Origin: Arthrobacter sp. Soc17.1.1.1
Lineage (GTDB): Bacteria; Actinomycetota; Actinomycetes; Actinomycetales; Micrococcaceae
NCBI RefSeq assembly: GCF_036867195.1
Contig: NZ_JBAJII010000001.1
Span: 1-64,000 of the forward strand
Direction of reading: 5' to 3'
DNA: 64,000 nucleotides
Part shown: piece after piece, positions 1 to 13,048 of the stretch
Layout of the letters: each line of letters begins with the position of its first letter
How positions within the stretch are numbered: the first letter of the stretch is position 1
Program-made: the position numbers and the translations under genes
The notes under the pieces: generated by a model
Databases searched by the model: none
What the model was told of the DNA's origin: nothing
The model's input: the letters and a program-made list of their open reading frames with translations, nothing else

Positions 1-1413
1 GTGGGTACAGATGAGGTCAATGACGTCGGGAGCTCCTGGCGTAAAGTCATCCGGACCCTGGAACACGACGATCGGGTAACACCCCGCCAGCGGGGATTCA
101 TGGTGCTGGCCCAGGCCCAGGGGCTGATCGGCACCACCATGCTCATCGCCGTCCCGAACGAGCTGACCCGCGAGGTCCTGCAGACCCAGCTCAAGGGAGC
201 CCTCGACGAGGCACTGCGCGAGGTGTTCCGCGAGGACATCCAGTGCGCGTTCGTCATCGACCCCGAACTCACGCCCGTCCGGGAGGAGACCCCGGAGCAG
301 GAGCCCGTGCAGGTCTCGCCGGAACCGAAGGGCGAGACCAAGCCGTCCCCGACGCCGCCCAGCAACTCCTCGGAGTTCGGGCGGCTCAACCCCAAGTACA
401 TCTTCGACACGTTCGTGATCGGATCGTCGAACCGCTTCGCGCATGCAGCTGCGGTCGCGGTGGCGGAGGCGCCGGCGAAGGCGTACAACCCGCTGTTCAT
501 CTACGGTGACTCCGGGCTGGGCAAGACGCACCTCCTCCACGCCATCGGCCACTATGCCCGGCACCTCTATACCGGTATCCGTGTGCGCTACGTGAATTCC
601 GAGGAGTTCACCAACGACTTCATCAACTCGATCCGCGACGACGAGGGGTCGAGCTTCAAGCAGACCTACCGCAACGTGGACATCCTGCTCATCGACGACA
701 TCCAGTTCCTCTCCGGCAAGGACAGGACGATGGAGGAGTTCTTCCACACTTTCAATGCGCTGCACAACCACAACAAGCAGGTGGTCATCACCTCCGACAT
801 GCCGCCCAAGCAGCTGATCGGGTTCGAGGAGCGCATGCGGTCGCGCTTCGAGTGGGGCCTGCTGACGGACATCCAGCCTCCGGAACTCGAGACGCGCATC
901 GCGATCCTCCGGAAGAAGGCGATCAGCGACAGCCTGAGCGCACCCGACGACGTCCTCGAGTACATCGCCTCGAAGATCGCCACCAACATCCGCGAACTCG
1001 AGGGTGCCCTCATCCGCGTGACCGCCTTCGCGAGCCTCAACCGCCAGACGGTCGACGTGAACCTGGCCGAGATCGTCCTGAAGGACCTCATCTCGGACGA
1101 CGGCGCACAGGAGATCACGTCGACGGTGATCATGGCGCAGACGGCCGACTACTTCCAGATCAGCATGGAGGAACTCTGCAGCAAGTCGCGGACGAGGACG
1201 CTGGTGACGGCACGGCAGATCGCGATGTACCTGTGCCGGGAGCTGACGGACATGTCCCTGCCGAAGATCGGGCAGGAGCTCGGGGGCCGGGACCACACGA
1301 CGGTCATCCACGCGGATCGCAAGATCCGCGAGCTGATGGCGGAGCGCCGAGCGATCTTCAACCAGGTCACGGAGCTCACCAACCGCATCAAGCACAAGCA
1401 GCGCGAGGCCTGA
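1..1413 (+). CDS. dnaA: Chromosomal replication initiator DnaA
   Basis: AAA+ ATPase that binds DnaA boxes at oriC, melts the origin and loads the helicase. The protein has 470 residues in the usual four-domain layout: domain I about 1-90, a Pro/Glu-rich linker about 95-125, the AAA+ domain from about 130 with Walker A GDSGLGKT at 169-176 and Walker B LLIDDIQ near 229, and the C-terminal DNA-binding domain with the DnaA signature GGRDHTTVIH at 428-437. The GTG at base 1 is taken as the start because the N-terminus (SSWRKV, RQRGF) matches the family from there; the window begins exactly at this codon, so upstream signals are not visible. It is followed by the origin and dnaN. Identity is certain. 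Confidence 0.98.
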   Translation: MGTDEVNDVGSSWRKVIRTLEHDDRVTPRQRGFMVLAQAQGLIGTTMLIAVPNELTREVLQTQLKGALDEALREVFREDIQCAFVIDPELTPVREETPEQEPVQVSPEPKGETKPSPTPPSNSSEFGRLNPKYIFDTFVIGSSNRFAHAAAVAVAEAPAKAYNPLFIYGDSGLGKTHLLHAIGHYARHLYTGIRVRYVNSEEFTNDFINSIRDDEGSSFKQTYRNVDILLIDDIQFLSGKDRTMEEFFHTFNALHNHNKQVVITSDMPPKQLIGFEERMRSRFEWGLLTDIQPPELETRIAILRKKAISDSLSAPDDVLEYIASKIATNIRELEGALIRVTAFASLNRQTVDVNLAEIVLKDLISDDGAQEITSTVIMAQTADYFQISMEELCSKSRTRTLVTARQIAMYLCRELTDMSLPKIGQELGGRDHTTVIHADRKIRELMAERRAIFNQVTELTNRIKHKQREA

Positions 1414-1910
1414 CCGCACCGCTACCCGAATTCCACGGCTGTAATTAACAGGTGTGGACACAGCTGTGGATAACCAGGGGCGGATCGGCCCTCAACCTGA
1501 GGAAAACCCCCGTCCTGCCTGTGGATCCGCAGAATGACAAGGATTTCGCCCACAGTCGCCACCAGCCGGCCGTCGCCCGACCTCACACGTTATCCACAGC
1601 CCGGATCCGCGCCGGAGCCGCGATCAGGGCACTTATCCACAGTATCCACAGCAGTTATTAACACTACGAACCTTAAACTTCAAAAGTTCTTCAGATAACA
1701 CTCCACGTTCCGTTCGTCCCCCGCCCGGCCCGTCCTGCTTCGCCTCGTGCTGCCCGTCCTGCTGCGCCGGACGGCAACCCGGCTAAGCTGTCACGCAGTA
1801 GGGTTGTGGTTTCCGTGCCCGGGCACCTCCGTGGACGACCCCGACCCGACCATCCGCCGGTGATTCGCCGGGGGCTGTTTTTTTGATCTGGCGAAAGGCG
1901 GCACTGCTCC
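1414..1910. other. oriC: DnaA boxes and AT-rich unwinding element
   Basis: Gene-free 497-base interval between dnaA and dnaN. Perfect DnaA boxes (TTATCCACA or its complement) lie at 1465-1473 (minus), 1590-1598 (plus) and 1633-1641 (plus). Near matches lie at 1642-1650 (GTATCCACA, directly abutting the previous box), 1520-1528 (TGTGGATCC) and 1453-1461. The stretch about 1651-1700 is strikingly AT-rich for this genome and carries a small inverted repeat, AACTT-CAA-AAGTT at 1676-1688; it is the likely duplex-unwinding element. From about 1700 to 1890 the sequence is GC-rich with no gene I can support; it should hold the dnaN promoter. Placement between dnaA and dnaN is the classic actinobacterial arrangement. 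Confidence 0.93.
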
Positions 1911-3035
1911 GTGAAATTCAGAGTTGAGCGGGATGTACTTGCGGAGGCTGTGTCCTGGACCGCTCGATCGCTGTCCCCCCGGCCTCCCGTCCCCGTCCTC
2001 GCGGGACTGCTCATCAAGGCCGAGTCCGGCTCACTGAGCCTCGCCAGTTTCGACTACGAGATCTCGGCACGGCTCGAGATCGCGGCCGACGTCCTGGAGG
2101 AAGGCACCATCCTTGTCTCGGGCCGTCTTCTCGCCGATATCTGCAGGAGTCTTCCGTCCGCACCGGTCGAGGTCGCGACCGACGGGTCCAAGGTGACCCT
2201 GACGTGCCGGAACAGCCGCTTCAACCTGGCCACCATGCCCGAGGGCGAGTACCCGGAACTGCCGAAACTGCCCGCCGTCAGCGGTGTGGTCGACGGCGAC
2301 GCATTCTCGCAGGCCGTTTCGCAGGTGATCATCGCGGCGAGTCGTGACGACACCCTCCCGATCCTCACCGGCGTCCGGATGGAGATCGAGGACGACCTGA
2401 TCACCCTCCTGGCCACCGACAGGTACCGGCTCGCCCTCCGCGAGGTCTCCTGGAAGCCGTCCACACCCGGGATCTCGACCAGCGCGCTCGTCAAGGCGAA
2501 GACGCTCAACGAGGTGGCGAAGACACTGGGCGGGGCCGGCGACCTGAACATCGCGCTGTCCGACGATTCCGAACTCATCGGCTTCGAGTCCGGCGGACGC
2601 AGGACCACCTCCCTGCTGGTCGACGGTGACTACCCGAAGATCCGTTCGCTCTTCCCGGACAAGACCCCCATCCACGCAACCGTGCAGACGAGCACGCTCG
2701 TCGAGGCCGTCCGGCGCGTCTCGCTGGTCGCGGAACGGAACACCCCCGTGCGCCTGGCCTTCCAGCAGGGCCAGGTCACCCTCGACGCCGGCACGGGCGA
2801 GGACGCCCAGGCATCGGAAGCCATCGAGGCCACCCTCGACGGCGACGACATCACGGTCGCGTTCAATCCGCACTACCTCAGCGAGGGCCTCGGCGCGTTC
2901 AGCAGCCCCTACGTGCGGTTCTCCTTTACCTCACCTCCCAAGCCCGCGGTGATCTCGGCCCAGGATGACGCCTCGGGCGAGGACAGGGAAGACTATAGGT
3001 ACCTGCTGATGCCCGTACGGCTGCCCAACCAGTAG
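1911..3035 (+). CDS. dnaN: DNA polymerase III beta subunit (sliding clamp)
   Basis: Ring-forming clamp that tethers DNA polymerases and other clamp-binding proteins to DNA. The protein has 374 residues, the normal length for three clamp domains, and starts MKFRVERDVLAEAVSW as actinobacterial DnaN does. The C-terminus YLLMPVRLPNQ carries the conserved MPxRL-type end of the family. The GTG start at 1911 is preceded by a purine-rich AAAGGCGG about 10 bases upstream. It is rightward after oriC and followed 65 bases later by gnd. DnaE2 and ImuB encoded further on in this window would be expected to use this clamp. Confidence 0.97.
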   Translation: MKFRVERDVLAEAVSWTARSLSPRPPVPVLAGLLIKAESGSLSLASFDYEISARLEIAADVLEEGTILVSGRLLADICRSLPSAPVEVATDGSKVTLTCRNSRFNLATMPEGEYPELPKLPAVSGVVDGDAFSQAVSQVIIAASRDDTLPILTGVRMEIEDDLITLLATDRYRLALREVSWKPSTPGISTSALVKAKTLNEVAKTLGGAGDLNIALSDDSELIGFESGGRRTTSLLVDGDYPKIRSLFPDKTPIHATVQTSTLVEAVRRVSLVAERNTPVRLAFQQGQVTLDAGTGEDAQASEAIEATLDGDDITVAFNPHYLSEGLGAFSSPYVRFSFTSPPKPAVISAQDDASGEDREDYRYLLMPVRLPNQ

Positions 3036-3100
3036 CAGCCCCGGCAGGTATCCCGACCGGCCGGATCGCCGGTCGGTCCCATCGTCAGAAAGAGAAGCTC

Positions 3101-3991
3101 ATGCACATCGGCCTCATTGGACTCGGCAAAATGGGATTCAACATGAGGGAGCGTCTCCGCGGCAAGGGCATCGAGGTCACCGGCTTCGACCGCAACCCCG
3201 ACCGCACCGACGTGCAGAGCATCGAGGAACTCGTGGCGGCGCTTCCCGCGCCGCGCATCGTCTGGGTCATGGTCCCCGCCGGCCAGATCACCGATGCCGT
3301 GATCAAGGACCTCTCGGAGGCCCTGTCCGAGGGTGACCTCGTGATCGACGGTGGCAATTCCAAGTTCACGGACGACCAGATCCACGCCGCGCTGCTGGCG
3401 CAGAAGGGCATCCGGTTCCTCGACTGCGGCGTCTCCGGCGGGGTCTGGGGCCTCGAGAACGGCTACGGCCTCATGGCCGGCGGCGTGCAGGACGACGTGG
3501 AACGCGCCATGCCCGTCTTCGACGCCCTGCGTCCCGAGGGCGAACGCGCCGAGAGCTTCGTCCACGTGGGCGATGTGGGGGCCGGACACTACGCGAAGAT
3601 GGTCCACAACGGGATCGAGTACGGCCTGATGCAGTCCTACGCCGAGGGCTACGAGCTGCTCGAGGCCAAGGACATCGTCAAGGACGTCCACGGCACCTTC
3701 GCCGCCTGGCAGAAGGGCACCGTGGTGCGGTCGTGGCTGCTGGACCTCCTCGTCAAGGCCCTGCAGGAGGACCCGGGGCTGTCGCAGATCGCCGGTTTCG
3801 TCGAGGATTCGGGTGAGGGCCGGTGGACCGTCGAGGAAGCCATCGCCAACTCCGTGCCGGCTCCGGCCATCACCGCCGCGCTCTTCGCGCGCTTCACCTC
3901 GCGGCAGGAGGACTCGCCGTCCATGAAGATGGTGGCGGCGCTCCGCAACCAGTTCGGTGGCCACGCGGTGAAGCCCGCCCAGCCGAAGTAG
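3101..3991 (+). CDS. gnd: 6-phosphogluconate dehydrogenase, decarboxylating (short NAD-type)
   Basis: Oxidatively decarboxylates 6-phosphogluconate to ribulose 5-phosphate in the pentose phosphate pathway. At 296 residues it is the short, GndA-like form rather than the ~470-residue form. The N-terminus IGLIGLGKMGFNM gives the Rossmann GxGxMG motif. CGVSGGVWGLENGYGLMAGG and GAGHYAKMVHNGIEYG are the substrate-binding and catalytic blocks, with the expected Lys and Asn. A purine-rich AGAAAGAGAAG precedes the ATG. The position between dnaN and recF is characteristic of Arthrobacter-type chromosomes. A gluconokinase that would supply its substrate is encoded separately at 38.1 kb. Confidence 0.95.
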   Translation: MHIGLIGLGKMGFNMRERLRGKGIEVTGFDRNPDRTDVQSIEELVAALPAPRIVWVMVPAGQITDAVIKDLSEALSEGDLVIDGGNSKFTDDQIHAALLAQKGIRFLDCGVSGGVWGLENGYGLMAGGVQDDVERAMPVFDALRPEGERAESFVHVGDVGAGHYAKMVHNGIEYGLMQSYAEGYELLEAKDIVKDVHGTFAAWQKGTVVRSWLLDLLVKALQEDPGLSQIAGFVEDSGEGRWTVEEAIANSVPAPAITAALFARFTSRQEDSPSMKMVAALRNQFGGHAVKPAQPK

Positions 3992-4001
3992 GCAGCTCCC
4001 G

Positions 4002-5285
4002 GTGTACGTGGAGCACCTCTCACTCACCGGGTTCCGGAGCTACGAACAGCTCGACACGGCGATCGAACCCGGCATCACGGTGTTCGTGGGGCCCAACGGC
4101 GTGGGGAAGACCAACATCGTCGAGGCCATCGGGTACCTGGCCACCCTGTCCTCGCACCGCGTCAGCGCGGACAGGCCGCTGATCCGCTTCGGCCAGGACC
4201 GGGCGATCATCCGGGGCCGCTTCGTCCGCGGTACCCAGCGCACCGGCGTCGAGGTGGAGATCAACGCGGAGTCGGCGAACCGCGCCCGGATCAACCGGGC
4301 CAACCCCGTGCGTGCCCGGGACGCGGCCGGGATCCTGAAGACCGTGCTGTTCGCCCCCGAGGACCTGGCACTGGTCAAGGGCGATCCCTCCGTGCGTCGC
4401 CGCTACCTGGACGAAGTCATGGTGTCCCTGCTGCCGCACCAGTCGGCACTGCGGGCCGACTACGAGCGCGTCCTGAAGCAGCGCAACGCCCTGCTCAAGT
4501 CGGCCCGGGCCGCCGGGCGGTTCTCCACCGGGCACGAGTCCACCCTCGACGTCTGGGACCAGCACCTCGCCGAGGCCGGGGCGCGGCTGCTGTCCGCACG
4601 GCTCGTCCTCGTCGACCAGCTGCGACCCCATGTCCAGCGCGCCTACAAGGAGCTGACGGACGGATCGAAGACCGCCGACATCGCCTACGTCTCGTCCGTC
4701 TCGTCGTCCGGGCACACCGTGGACGACGACGGCGCGGAGACCGCCCATCCCGGATCCGCCGACGGGCTGCGCGACCTCGACCTGCCGGCCCTCACCGCAC
4801 TGTTCGTCGAGAGCCTCCTCCGCCACCGGAAGAAGGAGCTGGACCGCGGCATCTCGCTCGTGGGTCCGCACCGTGACGAACTGGGGCTCCTGCTGGGCCA
4901 GGCACCGGTCAAGGGATACGCCTCGCACGGGGAGACCTGGTCCATGGCCCTCGCCCTGCGCCTCGCCTCCTACTACCTGCTGCTCGAGGAGGACCACACG
5001 CCCGGCGGCGACCCCGTGCTGATCCTCGACGACGTCTTCGCCGAACTCGACACGCAGCGCCGCACGCGCCTCGCCGCCATCGTGGCGCCGGCCGAACAGG
5101 TGCTGGTCACGGCGGCCGTGGGCGACGACATCCCCGCGGCACTCCTGGGCCGTCAGATCCGCGTGGTCCCGGGCGCCCTGGCCGGAGCGGATGCCGGACC
5201 GGCGGACGACGACGGCCCCGACGAGGACGGTCCGCCCGCCGGGGACGAGACGGCGGCCCCCACCGCCGGAGACGCTCATGCCTGA
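4002..5285 (+). CDS. recF: DNA replication and repair protein RecF
   Basis: SMC/ABC-type ATPase that helps load RecA at single-strand gaps and stalled forks. The 427-residue protein has Walker A GPNGVGKTN at residues 30-38, a signature-type region near GYASHGETWSMALALRL, and Walker B LILDDVFAELD. The last ~40 residues form an acidic Gly/Asp/Pro-rich tail that makes it slightly longer than typical RecF. The GTG at 4002 gives the usual MYVEHLSLTGFRSY start; it lies 10 bases after gnd, with only a weak ribosome site, so translational linkage is plausible. The 3' end overlaps the next gene by 8 bases. Confidence 0.95.
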   Translation: MYVEHLSLTGFRSYEQLDTAIEPGITVFVGPNGVGKTNIVEAIGYLATLSSHRVSADRPLIRFGQDRAIIRGRFVRGTQRTGVEVEINAESANRARINRANPVRARDAAGILKTVLFAPEDLALVKGDPSVRRRYLDEVMVSLLPHQSALRADYERVLKQRNALLKSARAAGRFSTGHESTLDVWDQHLAEAGARLLSARLVLVDQLRPHVQRAYKELTDGSKTADIAYVSSVSSSGHTVDDDGAETAHPGSADGLRDLDLPALTALFVESLLRHRKKELDRGISLVGPHRDELGLLLGQAPVKGYASHGETWSMALALRLASYYLLLEEDHTPGGDPVLILDDVFAELDTQRRTRLAAIVAPAEQVLVTAAVGDDIPAALLGRQIRVVPGALAGADAGPADDDGPDEDGPPAGDETAAPTAGDAHA

Positions 5286-5904
5286 GGACCGCCCGGAGGA
5301 CACCGCGGGGCCGGACGGGGAGCGGCGGGTACCACGGCGCCGCGGCACGGAGGAGTCCCGTGGTCCCGATGACTCCGACGGCGGGGCCCGGCCGGAGGCC
5401 GAGGACTTCCCCGAACAGGATGCTCCCCAGGCCCTCCTCAACCGGCTGCGCAGCGCATCCGAGGCCCGGGGCACCCCCCGCGGTCCGGCACCGAAGCAGC
5501 AGGGGAAGACGTCCCGGCGCCGGTACTCACCCGAGCCGGTCTACGGGGGACGCGACCCGGAAGGCGTGGGGAACGTGTTCTCTCGGATGCTCGCGGAGCG
5601 CGGCTGGAAGTCCCCCGTGGCCATCGGGTCAGTGCTGACGCGCTGGGACGAGATCGTCGGGGCGGACATCGCCGCACACTGCGTGCCCGAGAGCTTCGAC
5701 GCCGACACGGTGCTCGTCCGCTGCGATTCGACCGCCTGGGCGACGCAGCTGCGGCTGATCACCCCGCAGGTGCTCCAGCGATTCGAGGCCGAGCTGGGCG
5801 CCGGCGTCGTGAAGCGCCTCTCCGTCGTCGGGCCCGCGGCGCCGAGTTGGCGCAAGGGTGGACGCACAGTCAAGGGGCGAGGTCCACGCGACACCTACGG
5901 GTGA
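5278..5904 (+). CDS. DUF721 (DciA-like) protein
   Basis: Small protein of the DUF721 family, of which DciA is a helicase operator or loader in many bacteria that lack DnaC. Of 208 residues, the first ~95 are disordered and rich in Pro, Arg, Glu and Gly. The conserved globular part (about 100-185) contains VFSRMLAERGWKSPVAIGSV and LTRWDEIVGADIAAHCVPES, followed by an LVRCDSTAWATQLRL-type core typical of DUF721. The ATG at 5278 overlaps the recF stop (ATGCCTGA), indicating translational coupling; an open frame extends upstream but lies inside recF. The helicase-loading role is inferred from the family and from the dnaA-recF-gyrB context. Confidence 0.88.
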   Translation: MPEDRPEDTAGPDGERRVPRRRGTEESRGPDDSDGGARPEAEDFPEQDAPQALLNRLRSASEARGTPRGPAPKQQGKTSRRRYSPEPVYGGRDPEGVGNVFSRMLAERGWKSPVAIGSVLTRWDEIVGADIAAHCVPESFDADTVLVRCDSTAWATQLRLITPQVLQRFEAELGAGVVKRLSVVGPAAPSWRKGGRTVKGRGPRDTYG

Positions 5905-6071
5905 GCTGACAGCGTAGCCGCCGGTCCTCTGGACGGCCTGTAGCGCAATCGGGGGTCCCCCCGGCGTATCGGTCCTCATGGAAGGACCCGCCGTGGGCTC
6001 TGAACCCGGTTTATTGGCCGGTGAGAGGCGGTTGGTGCGCTCCCGCAACCATCCGCAGGGTAGAATAGTAG

Positions 6072-8174
<2,103 letters not shown>

Positions 8175-8314
8175 CGGGTCGGCACCGGCATTCTGCCGGC
8201 GCAACGAAATTCGCTCGTTCCTCGCGAATATTAAAGCGCCTACACAGAACGCCGAGCCACCCTCGCTCGGATTCGCCATTACTGCGGGAAAAACATGACG
8301 AACGGAACTGATTC

Positions 8315-10980
<2,666 letters not shown>

Positions 10981-10984
<4 letters not shown>

Positions 10985-11517
10985 GCTCGGCCAACACCAA
11001 CCCGCGGTCCACCAGCGGACAAGTGCGGACGCCCGGTGCTCCTCCGCGCGTGAATGCCCCCGCACGCCCGACGCAGCGCCCGGCCTCGGCCGGTGGCCAG
11101 GCAGGGCGTCCCGCGCCGCGCCCGGGGCTCGTGAAGCCGGCTCCGAAGGCCAAGGCCCGCAAGGCCCGGCTGCTCGTCAGCAAGGTGGATCCCTGGTCCG
11201 TGCTCAAGATGTCCTTCCTGCTCTCGGTCGCGCTCGGCATCGTGACCGTCGTCGCGTCCTTCGTGATCTGGACGGTCCTGGACCTCACGGGCATCTTCGA
11301 CGGCGTCAACGCGCTCCTGCGCGAGATCGCAGGGTCGGAGAGCGGCGGGTTCGACCTCCGCCAGTTCGCCTCGCTGCCGCAGGTCCTGTCCTTCGCGACC
11401 ATCATCGCGGTGGTGAACGTGGTACTCCTGACGGCGTTGGCCATGCTCTCCGCCGTGCTGTACAACATCTCGTCCACCCTGGTCGGCGGTATCGGCGTCA
11501 CGCTGACCGACGACTAG
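10981..11517 (+). CDS. DUF3566 membrane protein
   Basis: Conserved actinobacterial membrane protein of unknown function that routinely follows gyrA. Of 178 residues, the first ~70 are a basic, Pro/Ala-rich cytoplasmic tail. Two transmembrane helices follow (about 77-100 and 134-160), separated by an extracytoplasmic segment with [13 protein letters not shown]. The motif [18 protein letters not shown] before the first helix is the family hallmark. The GTG start overlaps the gyrA stop by four bases, so the gene is probably translated from the gyrase transcript. Members of this family sit beside gyrA in mycobacteria as well; I do not know a biochemical function. Confidence 0.88.
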
Positions 11518-11603
11518 GAGACCGGCCCCTTCGGCGCCCATGGGCGATTTGAAGAATGCCGAGGCACTACTGTAAAGTCGTATCTCGGCCCGAAGAGGTA
11601 TCG

Positions 11604-11677
11604 GGGCGTATAGCTCAGGCGGTTAGAGCGCTTCGCTGATAACGAAGAGGTCCCAGGTTCAAGTCCTGGTACGCCCA
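11604..11677 (+). tRNA. tRNA-Ile (GAT)
   Basis: 74-base cloverleaf. The acceptor stem GGGCGTA (11604-11610) pairs with TACGCCC (11670-11676). The anticodon stem CTTCG/CGAAG encloses loop CTGATAA, placing anticodon GAT at 11638-11640. The T-arm CAGGTTCAAGTCCTG has a normal TTC loop. No CCA is encoded. It lies downstream of gyrA and DUF3566, the standard place in this group. Confidence 0.97.
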
Positions 11678-11714
11678 CGGATCCACCATCTCAGGGAACT
11701 GCAAGGAGACGAAT

Positions 11715-11831
11715 GTGAAGAAGTTGCTCATCGCGGCAGCGGCTGCAGCAAGTCTCCTCGTGTTCAAGCGGTGGCAGGATTCAGAGAAGAGCAAGAGCGT
11801 CTGGAGCAACGCGACGGACGACATAGCGTAG
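11715..11831 (+). CDS. DLW-39-type mini-protein (38 aa)
   Basis: Very short gene between the two tRNAs. GTG at 11715 gives a 38-residue peptide starting MKKLLIAAAAAASLLVF and ending WSNATDDIA. AAGGAGA at 11703-11709 is a good ribosome site. The start is a hydrophobic helix (about 4-17) followed by a charged cytoplasmic segment KRWQDSEKSKSVWSNATD. This matches the actinobacterial DLW-39 family, named for length and a D-L-W motif, which is found at this same locus; here the corresponding position reads VW rather than LW. The function is unknown; a single-pass inner-membrane peptide is the best description. Confidence 0.82.
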   Translation: MKKLLIAAAAAASLLVFKRWQDSEKSKSVWSNATDDIA

Positions 11832-11875
11832 CAAGGAACCCACGCCCGGCGGACGAGCCGGACAGGGTTCCACTC

Positions 11876-11948
11876 GGGGGCATGGCGCAATTGGTAGCGC
11901 ACCTGCTTTGCAAGCAGGGGGTTCGGGGTTCGAGTCCCCGTGCCTCCA
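11876..11948 (+). tRNA. tRNA-Ala (TGC)
   Basis: 73-base cloverleaf. The acceptor GGGGGCA (11876-11882) pairs with TGCCTCC (11941-11947) with one G-U. The anticodon stem CCTGC/GCAGG encloses TTTGCAA, so the anticodon is TGC at 11909-11911. The T-arm is CGGGGTTCGAGTCCCCG. No encoded CCA. Confidence 0.97.
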
Positions 11949-12035
11949 CCGACGGAAGTCCCGGTCATCGACCGGGACTTCCTGCGTTGGCGGGTGCATT
12001 GCAGAGTTGCCCGCGGCGTGCCCTAGGGTTGCCGC

Positions 12036-12953
12036 GTGACCATCTTCCTCTCGATCCTCGGTGTCATCGGGGTCTCGGCCTCCGGGCCGATCATGGCGGC
12101 GACCGCCGCCCCGGTCCTCGCGATCGCGTTCTGGCGCAACCTGCTCGGCGCACTCCTCATGGGAGGTCCGGCCGCCGTGTCCAAGAGAGCGGAGTTCGCA
12201 GCGCTCACCGCTGCGGACTGCCGGCGGCTGGCCGTCGCCGCCGTGGCCCTGGCCCTGCACTTCGCGTGCTTCATCACCGCGCTCAAGCTCACCTCCGTCG
12301 CCGCGGCCACGGCCCTCGTATGTCTCCAGGTCGCGTGGATCGCCCTGTTCGACGCGCTGCGGGGCTCCCGGCCACAGCGGGCGGTGGTCGCTGGGCTGGG
12401 GGTGGCGTTCGTCGGCGTCGTGATCATCACCGGGTTCGATCTCTCCCTCTCCCCGGACGCGCTCCTGGGGGACGTCCTCGCCCTCGCGGGGGGCGCCCTG
12501 GCCGGGGTCTACCAGATGGCCGGAGCCGCTGCGCGCCGGACGATGTCCACGGGCACCTACACGACGCTCTGCTACGGGGCCTGCGCCGTGATCCTGCTGG
12601 TGCTGTGCATCGTCACACGCCAACCCGTCGTCGGCTTCTCCACCGCGGCCTGGGTGGGGATCCTCGCGGTGACCCTGATGGCGCAGATCATGGGCCACTC
12701 GGTGTTCAACCATCTGCTCGCCGTGATGAGTCCGCTGGTCGTCTCCATGATCATCCTGCTCGAGATCCCCGGAGCGGCGATCCTCGCGGCCGTCTTCCTC
12801 GACGAGACGCTCCCTGCAGGCACCTACGGCGGACTGGCACTGATCCTCGTCGGCCTCGCCGTCGTGATCCGCGGGCAGCAGCGGCGCAGGTCGCGTCGAT
12901 CCCTGGCCGAGGAGGCCGCCGCCGGTCCACCGCCGGGCCTCGGCGGAGAGTAG
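12036..12953 (+). CDS. EamA/DMT-family transporter
   Basis: Membrane transporter of the drug/metabolite superfamily, probably an exporter of a small metabolite; the substrate cannot be told from sequence. The 305 residues contain about ten hydrophobic helices in two EamA repeats. The first begins at the N-terminus (ILGVIGVSASGPIMAATAAP). The second includes LAGGALAGVYQMAGAAARR and ends with GGLALILVGLAVVIRGQQRR. The C-terminal tail is basic and cytoplasmic. The GTG start at 12036 follows tRNA-Ala by about 90 bases. The neighbour on the other strand is convergent and separated by a strong hairpin. Confidence 0.85.
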   Translation: MTIFLSILGVIGVSASGPIMAATAAPVLAIAFWRNLLGALLMGGPAAVSKRAEFAALTAADCRRLAVAAVALALHFACFITALKLTSVAAATALVCLQVAWIALFDALRGSRPQRAVVAGLGVAFVGVVIITGFDLSLSPDALLGDVLALAGGALAGVYQMAGAAARRTMSTGTYTTLCYGACAVILLVLCIVTRQPVVGFSTAAWVGILAVTLMAQIMGHSVFNHLLAVMSPLVVSMIILLEIPGAAILAAVFLDETLPAGTYGGLALILVGLAVVIRGQQRRRSRRSLAEEAAAGPPPGLGGE

Positions 12954-13000
12954 TACCGCTTGAAGCATATGTTCAACATGGAATACGAGGGCACGAAAAA

Positions 13001-13033
13001 AAGGAACCCCCGGCACAATGCCGGGGGTTCCTT
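13001..13033 (-). terminator. Rho-independent terminator (minus strand)
   Basis: Perfect 15-base stem (13001-13015 with 13019-13033) around a three-base loop CAA. On the minus strand it is followed by a run of T (plus-strand A run 12996-13002), which is the expected polarity for the gene at 13049-13957. It may also stop readthrough from the EamA gene. Confidence 0.85.
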
Positions 13034-13048
13034 CCTCGAGCTCGGCGA

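Noticed and set aside
1452..1661. Open frame inside the dnaA-dnaN interval
   Set aside because: It runs across the DnaA boxes and AT-rich element, has no ribosome site and no protein-like sequence.
12960..12976. TTGAA-N7-TTCAA repeat considered as a LexA box
   Set aside because: It has 17 bases with a 7-base gap and lacks the TCGAAC/GTTCGA arms; it lies downstream of a gene next to a terminator.
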